DNA of 20,671 bases from Candidatus Nanopelagicales bacterium (GTDB lineage: Bacteria > Actinomycetota > Actinomycetes > S36-B12): contig JALQSY010000013.1 of NCBI GenBank assembly GCA_023264215.1, positions 1-20,671 on the forward strand, written 5' to 3'. How positions within the stretch are numbered: position 1 is the stretch's first letter; the number at the start of each line of letters is the position of its first letter. The notes beneath the pieces were generated by a model that did no database searches, was not told where the DNA came from, and was given only the letters and a program-made list of their open reading frames with translations. The position numbers were made by a program, and so were the translations under genes. Of this stretch, positions 6,888-14,613 are shown one piece after another.

Positions 6888-8555
6888 GTGAGTACGAGCG
6901 CAGCGCGGTTCGAGCGGCGCCAGCGCGTCCTCGCCGCCGCCCACGACCTGTTCGAGGACATCGGCATCGCCGCGACGTCGCGTCGGGACGTGGCCGAGGC
7001 GGCCGGCGTCGCGACGCGCTCGGTCAACGCGGTCGCAGGCAGTCGGAGCGAACTCCTCGCCGCCGTGACCGCCGGCCTGCCGTTCCCGCCCACGTCCCAG
7101 CGCATACAGGCGCAGGCCGAGGATGCGAGCGAGCAGGCGCTGCAGACGATCCTCACGGCGGCTCGCGACGCGTTCGGCGCGCCCGCGTCGGTCTGGGACG
7201 TCATCGAGCTCCAGGCGACGGTGCTCGCACCCTTCGACGACGAGTTGGCCGACGTCGTGCGCTCCCGCATCGCCCTGCGCTGGGAAGCCGCCCGCACCGT
7301 GGTGCGCCAACTCCGCGGCGAGGGGGCCGTCGACAGCACCATCGACGATGATGCCGCCGCACTCCACCTCCTGGCCGTGGGGGCGGGCCTGGCGCTGCTC
7401 GACGGCCTGACGCCGCGCAACGTCGACGCGAGCTCGTGGGTCCGCCTGACGTCCCGGCTCGTCGAGTCCCTGGCGGCGATCGACCCTGCCGGGCCCGACG
7501 ATGATGGCGAGCGTCACCCGTGGCGGATCCGGGTCGTCGCGCCGGCCACGCCCGCGGCCACAGCGCGCGTCCTGCGCGTGCTGGCACTGCTCGGGGCGGA
7601 GGTTGTCACGCTCTTCACCCACGCGCAGGACGACGGAACCCAGCTCGTGGACCTGCTCTGCTCCGCTCCCGCAGTCCTGGCCCGCGCGGACATCGCCGAC
7701 GCGCTCGCCACGGCGGGGCATCGAGTACTCGTCGCGCCCGGGGCACCGGAGGACGAACGCGACCTCGTGACGCGGATCCTCGACGTTGCCGCGGAGCTCG
7801 TCGAGCACCCCGAGCGTGCCCCCCGCGCCGCAGCCGAACTCGTGCTCGCCGACTCGTGGACCGTGGAGCCTGCGACGGCAGGGGAGGACGCGGCCAGCGA
7901 CGTCATGCGCCTGCAGTGGACTCCGGACCACCACGTCGTGCTCCATCGCGAGGGCGCGCCGTTCGTCGCGGTCGAGCGCGCCCGCGCCTCGGCGCTGCTG
8001 CGCCTGGTGGATGCTGTCGCGTCCGCACCCGCGGGCGCGGGAGGCTTCGGTTGGGTCGAGTACCTGCGCGACGGCACGCGAGTCGTCATCCGCCTCGCTC
8101 GCCCCGAGGATGCCGAGGGGGTGGCGGACATGCACGAGCGGTCATCGGAGGCCACGCGCTACCAGCGCTACTTCACCCCCGTGACCGACTGGCGCGAGGA
8201 CCAGCTCCGCCGAGTCGCCGGCGGCCATCGCGGGGCCACCCTCGTCGCCGTCAACTGGCGCGGCGACATCGTCGGACTCGGCAACGTCTTCCCCGATCGC
8301 CCCGACGAGACGACCACGGCCGAGATCGCCGTCATCGTCGAGGACGCCTGGCAAGGTCGCGGGCTCGGCGGCCGGCTCCTGGAGCACCTGGTCGAACTCG
8401 CGCGACGGCAGGGATTCGCAGACATCACGGCGCTCGTCCTGGCGGGGAATTCAGGGATGCTCCGTCTCCTGGAGCGCCTGGACCTGGACTGGGATCGGCA
8501 GACCGACCCGGACCTCGGGCCCACCATCGTGCGGCTGACGGCCCCCGTCACCTGA
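6888..8555 (+). CDS. TetR-like / ACT-like / GNAT acetyltransferase fusion protein
   Basis: This 555-residue protein has three recognisable parts. Residues 1-60 resemble a TetR helix-turn-helix (LFEDIGIAATSRRDVAEAAG), but the usual recognition-helix YxxF/K pattern is replaced by NAVAGSRSELL. Residues 65-200 are helical, like a TetR ligand domain. Residues 212-285 look like an ACT amino-acid-binding fold (RIRVVAPATPAATARVLRVL, then GHRVLVAPG). Residues 300-390 are unassigned. Residues 398-555 form a GNAT domain, with the acetyl-CoA loop QGRGLG at 489-494, candidate catalytic Glu479, and the RYQRYF segment seen in Pat/Kat protein acetyltransferases. ACT-GNAT enzymes that sense amino acids and acetylate acyl-CoA synthetases are known in actinobacteria; a TetR part in front is unfamiliar to me. 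It follows menF by 87 bases, and its stop overlaps the menD stop by 8 bases. GNAT call strong, TetR good, ACT moderate; the target is unknown. Confidence 0.85.
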   Translation: MSTSAARFERRQRVLAAAHDLFEDIGIAATSRRDVAEAAGVATRSVNAVAGSRSELLAAVTAGLPFPPTSQRIQAQAEDASEQALQTILTAARDAFGAPASVWDVIELQATVLAPFDDELADVVRSRIALRWEAARTVVRQLRGEGAVDSTIDDDAAALHLLAVGAGLALLDGLTPRNVDASSWVRLTSRLVESLAAIDPAGPDDDGERHPWRIRVVAPATPAATARVLRVLALLGAEVVTLFTHAQDDGTQLVDLLCSAPAVLARADIADALATAGHRVLVAPGAPEDERDLVTRILDVAAELVEHPERAPRAAAELVLADSWTVEPATAGEDAASDVMRLQWTPDHHVVLHREGAPFVAVERARASALLRLVDAVASAPAGAGGFGWVEYLRDGTRVVIRLARPEDAEGVADMHERSSEATRYQRYFTPVTDWREDQLRRVAGGHRGATLVAVNWRGDIVGLGNVFPDRPDETTTAEIAVIVEDAWQGRGLGGRLLEHLVELARRQGFADITALVLAGNSGMLRLLERLDLDWDRQTDPDLGPTIVRLTAPVT

Positions 8556-10218
8556 TCGCGTCGTCCACCTCGTCCGCGATCCGGGCGACCAGACGCGCCT
8601 CGGCGTCGCGCGAGATGCAGCGCGCCACGATGACACGCACTCCGGCGACGCTGCGCTCCAGTTCGCGCGCGAGCTCTCCCGGGGTGTCCACTGTCGTCAC
8701 ATCGGTGAGCGGTGCGGACAGCAGGTCGGCGACATCGGCTCCGTGCGGGGTGCCGAAGACACGTTCGAAGTCGTCCGCGAAGTCCGCCTCACCCTGCTCG
8801 AGCGAGGAGAAGATGCCGCCGCCGTCATTGTCGGCGACGACGTAGACCAGCCGTGGCCGCGCCTCGGATGCCGGCGCGAGCAGACCGTTGCGGTCGTAGA
8901 TCGCGGTGAGGTCCCCCACGAGCGCGTACGCCGTAGCGCCGGGGTCTCGGTCCCCGAGAGCGACGGCCGCACCCCAGGCGCTCGACACGACCCCGTCGAT
9001 GCCCGAGGTCCCCCTGTTGCCCAGGCACCGCGCGCGTAGGGCACCCGCGTACGACGAGACATGGCGGACCGGCCACGAGGGCCCGAGGTAGATCAGGTCC
9101 GTCCCGGTCGCTGCCCGGCCGACTATCCGTGCGACGACAGGGCCGCTGAGCTGGTCGCCGCCGAGACCGGCATCGATGACCTCGGCAGCACTGCGATCCC
9201 ATCCCTGCCACCGGGACCACCACGCATCATCGGCCGCCCCGTCGGGGACGGGCACGGCATCGACCACCGATACCGCCGTGCGCGCCGGATCGACACGACC
9301 CCGCCGGGGCGGGACGTCGACCGCGATATGGACCGGGGTCGCCCGAAGCAGGGCGGTGACGGACCTGTGCAGTCCGACACGACCGACCGTGACGACGACC
9401 TCGGGCGTCGCATCGAGTTCGAGGGCGCGACGCAGGAGCATCGGTCCGTGGCGCAGCGCGCGCGGATGGTCCGACAGGTTGCCTGACGGTTCGCTGATGA
9501 TCGGCCAGCCGAGCGCATCGGCGAGCTCACCGGCGCGCTCGCGCGCGAGGTCGTCGTCGAAGTCCCCGGCAACCAGCACGCCGTGGCGCACATCCACCCC
9601 CGCGGGGACGATCTGCGATAGCGCGCGCCCGACCGGCCGTGCGGCGACGCGCTCCACCACCTCGACCTGCCCCACGCGATGCTGCCCCGCCGCGACGAGT
9701 GGCTCCGCCAGCGGGACATTGACATGCACCGGACCGGACCCCGGACCCATCGCCGCCCCGATCGCCTCCGCCAGCGCGGTTCGTACCCCGTCCGGAGCGA
9801 GCTCCTCCAGGTCGACGTCGGCGACGACGTCGACACCGAACAGGCGACGCTGGTCGATGGTCTGGTTGGCGCCCGAGCCGCGCAGGGCACCGGGTCGGTC
9901 CGCGGTCAGGACGATCAGGGGCACGCCCGAGTACGCGGCCTCGACGACGGCCGGGTGCAGATTGACCGCAGCGGTGCCGGATGTCGTGACGACGGCGCAC
10001 GCCCTGCCCGACTCCCGGGCGATGCCGAGCGCGAGGTACGCGGCGCTGCGCTCATCGATGCGCACATGCAGGCGAAGCAGTCCCTGACGCTCCGCGTCGG
10101 CGAGTGCGAGGGCGAGCGGAGCCGAGCGCGACCCCGGTGCGAGGACAGCATCGCGGACACCCGCGCGCATCAGCTCCTCGACGATCGCGACGGCGAGCCC
10201 GGGCGCCGTGGCAGTCAT
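8548..10218 (-). CDS. menD: SEPHCHC synthase (MenD)
   Basis: This thiamine-diphosphate enzyme condenses isochorismate with 2-oxoglutarate to give 2-succinyl-5-enolpyruvyl-6-hydroxy-3-cyclohexene-1-carboxylate. The N-terminal pyrimidine-binding domain shows APGSRSAPL (27-35) and the catalytic glutamate in RIDERSAAYLALG (Glu56), then VTTSGTAAVNLHPAVVEA. The C-terminal pyrophosphate-binding domain has VGDLTAIYDRNGLL at about residues 433-446, with the metal-binding Asp, and DNDGGGIF shortly after. The length of 556 residues is normal. The ATG at 10218 lies 12 bases after the menC stop without a strong ribosome-binding site, so coupling is likely. It is the last gene of menB-C-D; its end overlaps the end of the opposing GNAT-fusion gene by 8 bases. 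Confidence 0.97.
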   Translation of the reverse strand: MTATAPGLAVAIVEELMRAGVRDAVLAPGSRSAPLALALADAERQGLLRLHVRIDERSAAYLALGIARESGRACAVVTTSGTAAVNLHPAVVEAAYSGVPLIVLTADRPGALRGSGANQTIDQRRLFGVDVVADVDLEELAPDGVRTALAEAIGAAMGPGSGPVHVNVPLAEPLVAAGQHRVGQVEVVERVAARPVGRALSQIVPAGVDVRHGVLVAGDFDDDLARERAGELADALGWPIISEPSGNLSDHPRALRHGPMLLRRALELDATPEVVVTVGRVGLHRSVTALLRATPVHIAVDVPPRRGRVDPARTAVSVVDAVPVPDGAADDAWWSRWQGWDRSAAEVIDAGLGGDQLSGPVVARIVGRAATGTDLIYLGPSWPVRHVSSYAGALRARCLGNRGTSGIDGVVSSAWGAAVALGDRDPGATAYALVGDLTAIYDRNGLLAPASEARPRLVYVVADNDGGGIFSSLEQGEADFADDFERVFGTPHGADVADLLSAPLTDVTTVDTPGELARELERSVAGVRVIVARCISRDAEARLVARIADEVDDAIR

Positions 10219-10230
10219 GCGGGAAGGCTC

Positions 10231-11256
10231 TCACGCATCGAGTGCGGCGACGAGTTCGGCACCACCGGCATCCCACGCATCCACCAGACGCTGCCGCCAC
10301 CACGTCGCCCGGTGATCGCCCACCAGGTCTCGGGCGGCCATGAGCGCGTCGAGATCGGGCGCGATGCGCTCGACCGGCAGATGCCCCTCGAACGGCACCA
10401 GCGGCGGCGCGATCACGTCCCGCGCGAGCAGGGCGCCGGTGCCCAGGCCGCACGCCGGCGGATCCCCGGTCAGGGCGCCCGCGAGAGCCAGTCCGCTCGC
10501 GAGCCCGACGGCGGAGTCGAGTGCGCCGCTGACCACGACCGGGCCTCCCCAGGCCCGCGCGAGCTCCAGTGCCGCGGCGACACCGCCGAGCGGAGCGGCC
10601 TTCACGATCACGATGTCCGCCGCCTCGAACGCCCGCGGATCGGCGTAGCGCACCGACTCGTCGAGGGCGATGGGGAGGTCGATCATGCGACGCAGCGCGA
10701 GCGTGTCGTCGATGCTGGCGCACGGCTGCTCGACGTACTCCACGTCATAGGCCCCGAGCCTGGCCAGCGCGCGCGACGCATCCTGCGCGGACCACCCGCC
10801 GTTCGCGTCGAGCCGGATGCCGACGTGGCCCGGCTCATCGGTCGTCGCCACAGCGCTGTCAGCGGCATGACGCACCGCGGCCACGCGCGCCTCGTCATCC
10901 GCGAGGACCTCGCCCATGCCGGCGACCTTGACCTTGATCGTGCGGCAGCCGTGCTCGAGCACCGCCCGGCGAGCCATCGCCGCGGCGACGTCGGCGGGCA
11001 CCGCCGGCACGATGGCATTGACGGGCACGAGTTCGCGGCGCGGTGCGGGCCATCGCCCGAACGCCGCCTCCACCGCGCTTGCGAGCCAGCGCGCGCAGGC
11101 GCGCGGGGAGTAGTCGTCGAACGGCGCGAAGTCGCCCCAGCCGCTCGGGCCGCGGATGAGCAGGCCCTCGCGGACGGTGATGCCCCGGAAGCGCGTGGTC
11201 AGCGGCAGGGCGTACGGCACCGCGTCGTGGAGGACGTCCGAGAGGGTGATGTCCAC
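10231..11256 (-). CDS. menC: o-Succinylbenzoate synthase (MenC)
   Basis: This enolase-superfamily enzyme dehydrates SHCHC to o-succinylbenzoate. In the 341-residue form the catalytic lysine pair is IKVKV (Lys108, Lys110), the three metal ligands are Asp150 (RLDANGGW), Glu176 (YVEQP) and Asp199 (ALDES), and the opposite base is Lys219 (IVKAAPLGG). The frame is open to 11316, but homology begins near DVLHDAVPYALPL. The GTG at 11256 lies 4 bases after the menB stop, which fits the tight operon spacing. No strong ribosome-binding site is present. Muconate-lactonizing or N-acylamino-acid racemase relatives share the fold; the position between menB and menD settles the role. Confidence 0.94.
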   Translation of the reverse strand: MDITLSDVLHDAVPYALPLTTRFRGITVREGLLIRGPSGWGDFAPFDDYSPRACARWLASAVEAAFGRWPAPRRELVPVNAIVPAVPADVAAAMARRAVLEHGCRTIKVKVAGMGEVLADDEARVAAVRHAADSAVATTDEPGHVGIRLDANGGWSAQDASRALARLGAYDVEYVEQPCASIDDTLALRRMIDLPIALDESVRYADPRAFEAADIVIVKAAPLGGVAAALELARAWGGPVVVSGALDSAVGLASGLALAGALTGDPPACGLGTGALLARDVIAPPLVPFEGHLPVERIAPDLDALMAARDLVGDHRATWWRQRLVDAWDAGGAELVAALDA

Positions 11257-11260
11257 GCGG

Positions 11261-12205
11261 CTACGGGCGCCGCGGGAACTGGGTGAAGTCGGGCGTACGC
11301 CGCTGCGCGTAGGCATCGCGTCCCTCCTGCGCCTCCTCCGTCATGTAGAAGAGCAGGGTCGCGTCGCCCGCCAGCTGCTGGACGCCCGCGAGGCCATCGT
11401 CCGCGGCATTGTGCGAGGCCTTGAGCATGCGCAGGGCAAGCGGCGACAGCGTGAGCATGTCGCGCGCCCACCTCACCGTCTCCTGCTCCAGGTCCGCAAG
11501 GGGCACGACGGCGTTGACCAGACCCCAGTCGTAGGCCTGCTCGGCTCCGTACTGACGGCACAGCATCCACACTTCGCGGGAGCGCTTCTGGCCGATCGTG
11601 CGGGCGAGGAGCCCCGAACCGTAGCCGCCGTCGAAGGATCCCACCTTGGGACCGGTCTGCCCGAAGCGCGCGTTCGATGCCGCGATAGACAGGTCGCACA
11701 CGACGTGGAGGACGTGGCCGCCACCGATCGCATAGCCGGCGATCATGGCGATGACGGGCTTGGGCGTGCGACGGATCTGGATCTGGAGGTCGAGCACATT
11801 TAGGCGCCCGATGCCCTTCTGTGCCACCTCGTCCTCACCGATGTAGCCGTCGTCGCCGCGGATCATCTGGTCGCCGCCGCTGCAGAAGGCCCAGTCGCCC
11901 TGGCCGGTGAGGATGATCACCCCGATGCTGTCGTCGTCGCGCGCGTCGTTGAGGGCGTCGGAGATCTCGAAGAGCGTCTGCGGCCTGAACGCGTTGCGCT
12001 TCTGCGGCCGATTGATCGTGATCTTCGCGATTCCGGCGGCCTCTCCCGTCGAGTGCTCGTAGCGGATATCGCCGTAGTCGCCCTTGCCGACCCAGTCGCA
12101 TGCCGGGACGATGCTCGAGTAGCCCGGATCCGCGAACGCCGGGGAGGCCTCGTCGACCACCGGGGTAAGCGCATAGCGCGTGCGCGAATCGAACTCCTGC
12201 GCCAC
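11261..12205 (-). CDS. menB: 1,4-Dihydroxy-2-naphthoyl-CoA synthase (MenB), glycine (type I) form
   Basis: This crotonase-fold enzyme closes the second ring of menaquinone by turning o-succinylbenzoyl-CoA into DHNA-CoA. Visible are the oxyanion-hole segments FCSGGDQ (108-113) and [16 protein letters not shown] (157-172), the [17 protein letters not shown] active-site loop (181-197) with Ser190 and Asp192, and the C-terminal [10 protein letters not shown]. Residue 185 is Gly. As I recall it, the mycobacterial type II enzyme has Asp there, while the E. coli-like type I enzyme has Gly and uses bicarbonate as base. The frame is open to 12586, but GTG 12205 is chosen because AAGGAG lies 6 bases upstream; this gives 314 residues. 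It is the first gene of menB-C-D. Confidence 0.96.
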   Translation of the reverse strand: MAQEFDSRTRYALTPVVDEASPAFADPGYSSIVPACDWVGKGDYGDIRYEHSTGEAAGIAKITINRPQKRNAFRPQTLFEISDALNDARDDDSIGVIILTGQGDWAFCSGGDQMIRGDDGYIGEDEVAQKGIGRLNVLDLQIQIRRTPKPVIAMIAGYAIGGGHVLHVVCDLSIAASNARFGQTGPKVGSFDGGYGSGLLARTIGQKRSREVWMLCRQYGAEQAYDWGLVNAVVPLADLEQETVRWARDMLTLSPLALRMLKASHNAADDGLAGVQQLAGDATLLFYMTEEAQEGRDAYAQRRTPDFTQFPRRP

Positions 12206-12211
12206 CGATCG

Positions 12212-12217
12212 CTCCTT
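12212..12217 (-). promoter_or_regulatory. Ribosome-binding site of menB
   Basis: The minus strand reads AAGGAG, 6 bases from the GTG at 12205. This fixes the menB start and rules out the longer frame that runs back across menE. Confidence 0.75.
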
Positions 12218-12224
12218 CGTGCCG

Positions 12225-12244
12225 GTCGGCGGGGATGGGCCGAC
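12225..12244 (-). other. Hairpin in the menB mRNA leader
   Basis: On the minus strand GTCGGC and GCCGAC pair around an 8-base loop (arms 12244-12239 and 12230-12225). The stem begins next to the predicted transcription start at about 12245 and ends 7 bases before the AAGGAG site. It could stabilise the 5' end of the messenger or modulate ribosome loading. Six base pairs in GC-rich DNA may also be chance. Confidence 0.35.
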
Positions 12245-12251
12245 GACGCCC

Positions 12252-12257
12252 AACCTA
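12252..12257 (-). promoter_or_regulatory. -10 box of the menBCD promoter
   Basis: TAGGTT on the minus strand fits TANNNT and is the only such match in the 73-base gap on that strand. Transcription would start near 12245, leaving a leader of about 40 bases with a ribosome-binding site. Its -35 region would fall near 12275, beyond the menE -10 box. Confidence 0.5.
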
Positions 12258-12265
12258 GTCAGGCC

Positions 12266-12271
12266 TACGCT
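12266..12271 (+). promoter_or_regulatory. -10 box of a leaderless menE promoter
   Basis: TACGCT fits TANNNT and ends 7 bases before the ATG at 12279. No Shine-Dalgarno site precedes the ATG. It lies only 8 bases from the divergent menB -10 box. Confidence 0.6.
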
Positions 12272-12278
12272 CGTCCGC

Positions 12279-13448
12279 ATGACGGCACTCCCCCTTCGCG
12301 TCGTCGAGGTGCCCGCCGGTATCCCCGGCGCGAACACCGCACGGGAGGCACTCGCCGCACGCCTGGCCGGCACGGGCGAGCCCTTCGCCCTGGTCCCCAC
12401 GACAGGTCGCTTCGTCTCTCCCGAATACGCCGCGATGATCCGCCGCTGCGTGCACCCGGACCTTCCCGTCACCGAACCCGACACCGTCCTGGTGGCGGCC
12501 ACGAGCGGTTCCACCGGCGAGCCGCGGGGCGTGGTGATCACCTCCGCCAACCTCCACGCGGCCGTCGAGGGGGCATCCGAGCGCATCGACGGCCTCGCCG
12601 AATGCGCGTGGGTGCTCGCGCTTCCCGTGACATCGATCGGCGGCCTCGGGGTGGTCGTGCGGGCCTACCTGTCCGGCACGCCCCTGCACGTCTTGCCGTC
12701 GATCGGCGGCGCGGCCGCCTTCGACGCGCTCGACCTGTCGGACCTGCGTGTCGAGGGGCCCTTCGCGGTCTCGCTCGTGCCCCGGCAACTGAACGACATG
12801 CTGGCCCACCCCCGCGCGACCGCCTGGCTGGGACGCGCGCATGCGGTGCTGGTGGGCGCCGCGGCGACCCCGGACGTCCTCGCGGAGCAGGCGCGCGCGG
12901 CTGGAGTGGCGCTGGTGACGACCTACGGCATGACGGAGACGACGGGGGGATGCGTCTACGACGGGGTACCTCTGCCGGGGGTCGGTGTCGACGTGGACGC
13001 GGGTGGCCGGATCGCGATCACGGGCCGTCAGGTCGCCGCGGGCTATCGCGGCGACGCCGGCGATGGGTTCAGCGGCACGGGGAGCAGTCGGCGATTCCTC
13101 ACCGCCGACCGCGGCACGTGGGCCGGCGGCAGGCTCACGATCACGGGGCGGACCGACGACGTGGTCCAGGTCCACGGGGTCAGCGTCAGCCTGGCCGCCG
13201 TCGAGGCGATCATCCGCGACACCTCGGGGGTGCGCGATTGCGCCGTGGTCGCCGTTCCCGATGATCGCGCAGGCCATCGGGTGCTCGCCTACGTGTCGGC
13301 TGATCGCCCGGACCTCGAGGGGATCGATGCGACGGTGGCCGCACGACTCGGCGGCGCCGCCCGACCCCGTGTCATCCCCGTCGACTCCCTGCCGCTGCTG
13401 CCCAATGGCAAGATCGACCGCCTCGCCCTGCGTGCCGCGGGCGACTGA
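12279..13448 (+). CDS. menE: o-Succinylbenzoate-CoA ligase (MenE)
   Basis: This adenylate-forming enzyme activates o-succinylbenzoate with ATP and CoA for MenB. Motifs in order are the phosphate loop [11 protein letters not shown] (74-84), [11 protein letters not shown] (214-224), TADRG (275-279), the hinge [15 protein letters not shown] (290-304) and the catalytic lysine in LPNGKIDRL (Lys378). At 389 residues it is short for the superfamily but normal for actinobacterial MenE, whose N-terminal half is reduced. The frame is open back to 12180, yet ATG 12279 is favoured by the TACGCT box 7 bases upstream; the longer form would run into the divergent menB leader. menA follows after 12 bases, so the two form an operon. 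Confidence 0.95.
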   Translation: MTALPLRVVEVPAGIPGANTAREALAARLAGTGEPFALVPTTGRFVSPEYAAMIRRCVHPDLPVTEPDTVLVAATSGSTGEPRGVVITSANLHAAVEGASERIDGLAECAWVLALPVTSIGGLGVVVRAYLSGTPLHVLPSIGGAAAFDALDLSDLRVEGPFAVSLVPRQLNDMLAHPRATAWLGRAHAVLVGAAATPDVLAEQARAAGVALVTTYGMTETTGGCVYDGVPLPGVGVDVDAGGRIAITGRQVAAGYRGDAGDGFSGTGSSRRFLTADRGTWAGGRLTITGRTDDVVQVHGVSVSLAAVEAIIRDTSGVRDCAVVAVPDDRAGHRVLAYVSADRPDLEGIDATVAARLGGAARPRVIPVDSLPLLPNGKIDRLALRAAGD

Positions 13449-13450
13449 TC

Positions 13451-13456
13451 AGGAGG
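13451..13456 (+). promoter_or_regulatory. Ribosome-binding site of menA
   Basis: AGGAGG, a full Shine-Dalgarno match, sits 4 bases before the ATG at 13461 in the short menE-menA spacer. It shows that genes inside operons here use ribosome-binding sites, while several first genes appear leaderless. Confidence 0.75.
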
Positions 13457-13460
13457 GCAC

Positions 13461-14345
13461 ATGGCATCCGCGCGCGAATGGGTCGCCGGCGCACGCCCGC
13501 GCACGCTCGGCGCGGCGGTCGCACCCATCGCGGTGGGCACCGGTGTCGCTGCTTCGCTCGGGGCCCTGGACCCGCTACGCGCGCTCCTGGCTCTCATCGT
13601 GATGGTCGCGGCACAGGTCGGCGCCAACTACGCGAACGACTACAGCGACGGGGTCCGCGGCACCGATCACGACCGCGTCGGACCGGTGCGGCTGGTCGGC
13701 CAGGGACTCGCACCTCCCCTGCACGTGCGCAATGCCGCACTCGTGTGCCTGGGGATCTCGGGTGTCGCGGGCGTGGAACTCGTGGCACTGACGGGCCGGT
13801 GGTGGTTGCTGGCGGTCGGCGCCGTGTCGCTCCTGGCCGCGTGGCTGTACACCGGCGGCCCACGTCCCTACGGCTACCTGGGCCTCGGCGAGGTCTTCGT
13901 CTTCGTGTTCTTCGGGCTGGTGCCCGTGGTGGGTACGACGTTCGTCCAGACACTCACCATCCCAACGGCGGCGTGGGTGTCGGGCATCGGCGTCGGAGCC
14001 CTGGCCTGCGCGGTGCTCGTGGCCAACAACCTGCGCGATATCCCCACCGATGCCGAGGCGGGCAAGATCACGCTCGCCGTACGCCTGGGTGATCGCCCGA
14101 CGCGCGTCGCCTACGTCGCGCTCGTCGTCGCGGGATTCGCGGTGATCCCGCCGCTCGCGCTACCCGCCGGCCTGGGGCTGACCTTTGCCTGGATCGGCAT
14201 GGCCGCCGCCCTGCTCGCCATCGCCCCCGTCGCGTCGGTCTGCCGCGGGGTCCACGGACGCGCCCTGGTGCCCGTGCTCCAGGGCACCGGCCTGGTCGTG
14301 CTCGCCTACGGCATCCTGCTGGGGCTCGGCATCGCCTGGTCCTGA
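13461..14345 (+). CDS. menA: 1,4-Dihydroxy-2-naphthoate polyprenyltransferase (MenA)
   Basis: This UbiA-family integral membrane enzyme attaches the polyprenyl tail to DHNA with loss of CO2, giving demethylmenaquinone. The first Asp-rich motif is NDYSDGVRGTD (59-69) and the second NNLRDIPTD (189-197); both bind the Mg-diphosphate of the prenyl donor. About eight to nine hydrophobic helices cover the 294 residues. The N-terminal segment ARPRTLGAAVAPIAVGTG is typical of MenA. The start ATG 13461 is fixed by an AGGAGG site. It is the second gene of menE-menA. Its last 186 bases overlap the opposing DUF4229-like gene. Confidence 0.96.
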   Translation: MASAREWVAGARPRTLGAAVAPIAVGTGVAASLGALDPLRALLALIVMVAAQVGANYANDYSDGVRGTDHDRVGPVRLVGQGLAPPLHVRNAALVCLGISGVAGVELVALTGRWWLLAVGAVSLLAAWLYTGGPRPYGYLGLGEVFVFVFFGLVPVVGTTFVQTLTIPTAAWVSGIGVGALACAVLVANNLRDIPTDAEAGKITLAVRLGDRPTRVAYVALVVAGFAVIPPLALPAGLGLTFAWIGMAAALLAIAPVASVCRGVHGRALVPVLQGTGLVVLAYGILLGLGIAWS

Positions 14346-14606
14346 CGCGGGTGCCGGTGGATCGTCCCAGTCCTCGGCGGTGCGACTGCGCTCGATCCGG
14401 TCATTGATCCGCCCGAACGCACCGGCCAGGCCCGCGCTCGCACGATCGCGCGAGCGGTCCAGGACGATGAAGCTGATGACGCCGGAGATCACCAGCGCCA
14501 CCGCGATGGCCAGCAGGCCCCGCATGGGGGTGACCACCTGGATCAGCAGCCAGACACCCGCCAGCAGGGCGATTCGAAGGCCCGTGTAGACCGCGATACC
14601 ACGCAC
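14160..14606 (-). CDS. DUF4229-like small membrane protein
   Basis: The function is unknown. The 148-residue product starts with two membrane helices (about residues 5-26 and 28-49), then a charged segment DRSRDRASAGLAG and ERSRTAEDWDD, the pattern I associate with the actinobacterial DUF4229 family. Recognisable sequence ends near residue 85. From residue 88 on, the frame runs antisense to menA and is Gly/Gln/Asp-rich, so it may be read-through of little importance or a real tail. The GTG at 14606 is chosen because TAGCGT lies 7 bases upstream (leaderless pattern); an earlier in-frame Met at 14645 has no support. Its place between menA and a PLDc_N protein resembles, from memory, the order in other actinomycetes. 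Confidence 0.7.
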   Translation of the reverse strand: MRGIAVYTGLRIALLAGVWLLIQVVTPMRGLLAIAVALVISGVISFIVLDRSRDRASAGLAGAFGRINDRIERSRTAEDWDDPPAPASGPGDAEPQQDAVGEHDQAGALEHGHQGASVDPAADRRDGGDGEQGGGHADPGKGQPQAGG

Positions 14607-14613
14607 CCCCCCA

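Noticed and set aside
5355..8135. Very long minus-strand open frame (926 codons) antisense to menF and the TetR/GNAT gene
   Set aside because: It is an antisense shadow of GC-rich coding sequence: composition is Arg/Gly/Asp-rich with no recognisable motif, and both plus-strand genes beneath it have clear catalytic motifs.
7520..8845. 441-codon plus-strand frame overlapping the 3' half of the TetR/GNAT gene
   Set aside because: An Arg/Pro-rich frame-shifted reading of the GNAT region; the GNAT motifs lie in the other frame.
9679..11286. 535-codon plus-strand frame antisense to menC and menD
   Set aside because: Shadow frame with low-complexity Arg/His/Gly-rich translation and no motif; menC and menD on the other strand are unambiguous.
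12180..12278. Longer menE start at 12180
   Set aside because: It would overlap the menB coding start and leader, and has no ribosome-binding site; the TANNNT box 7 bases before ATG 12279 supports the shorter form.
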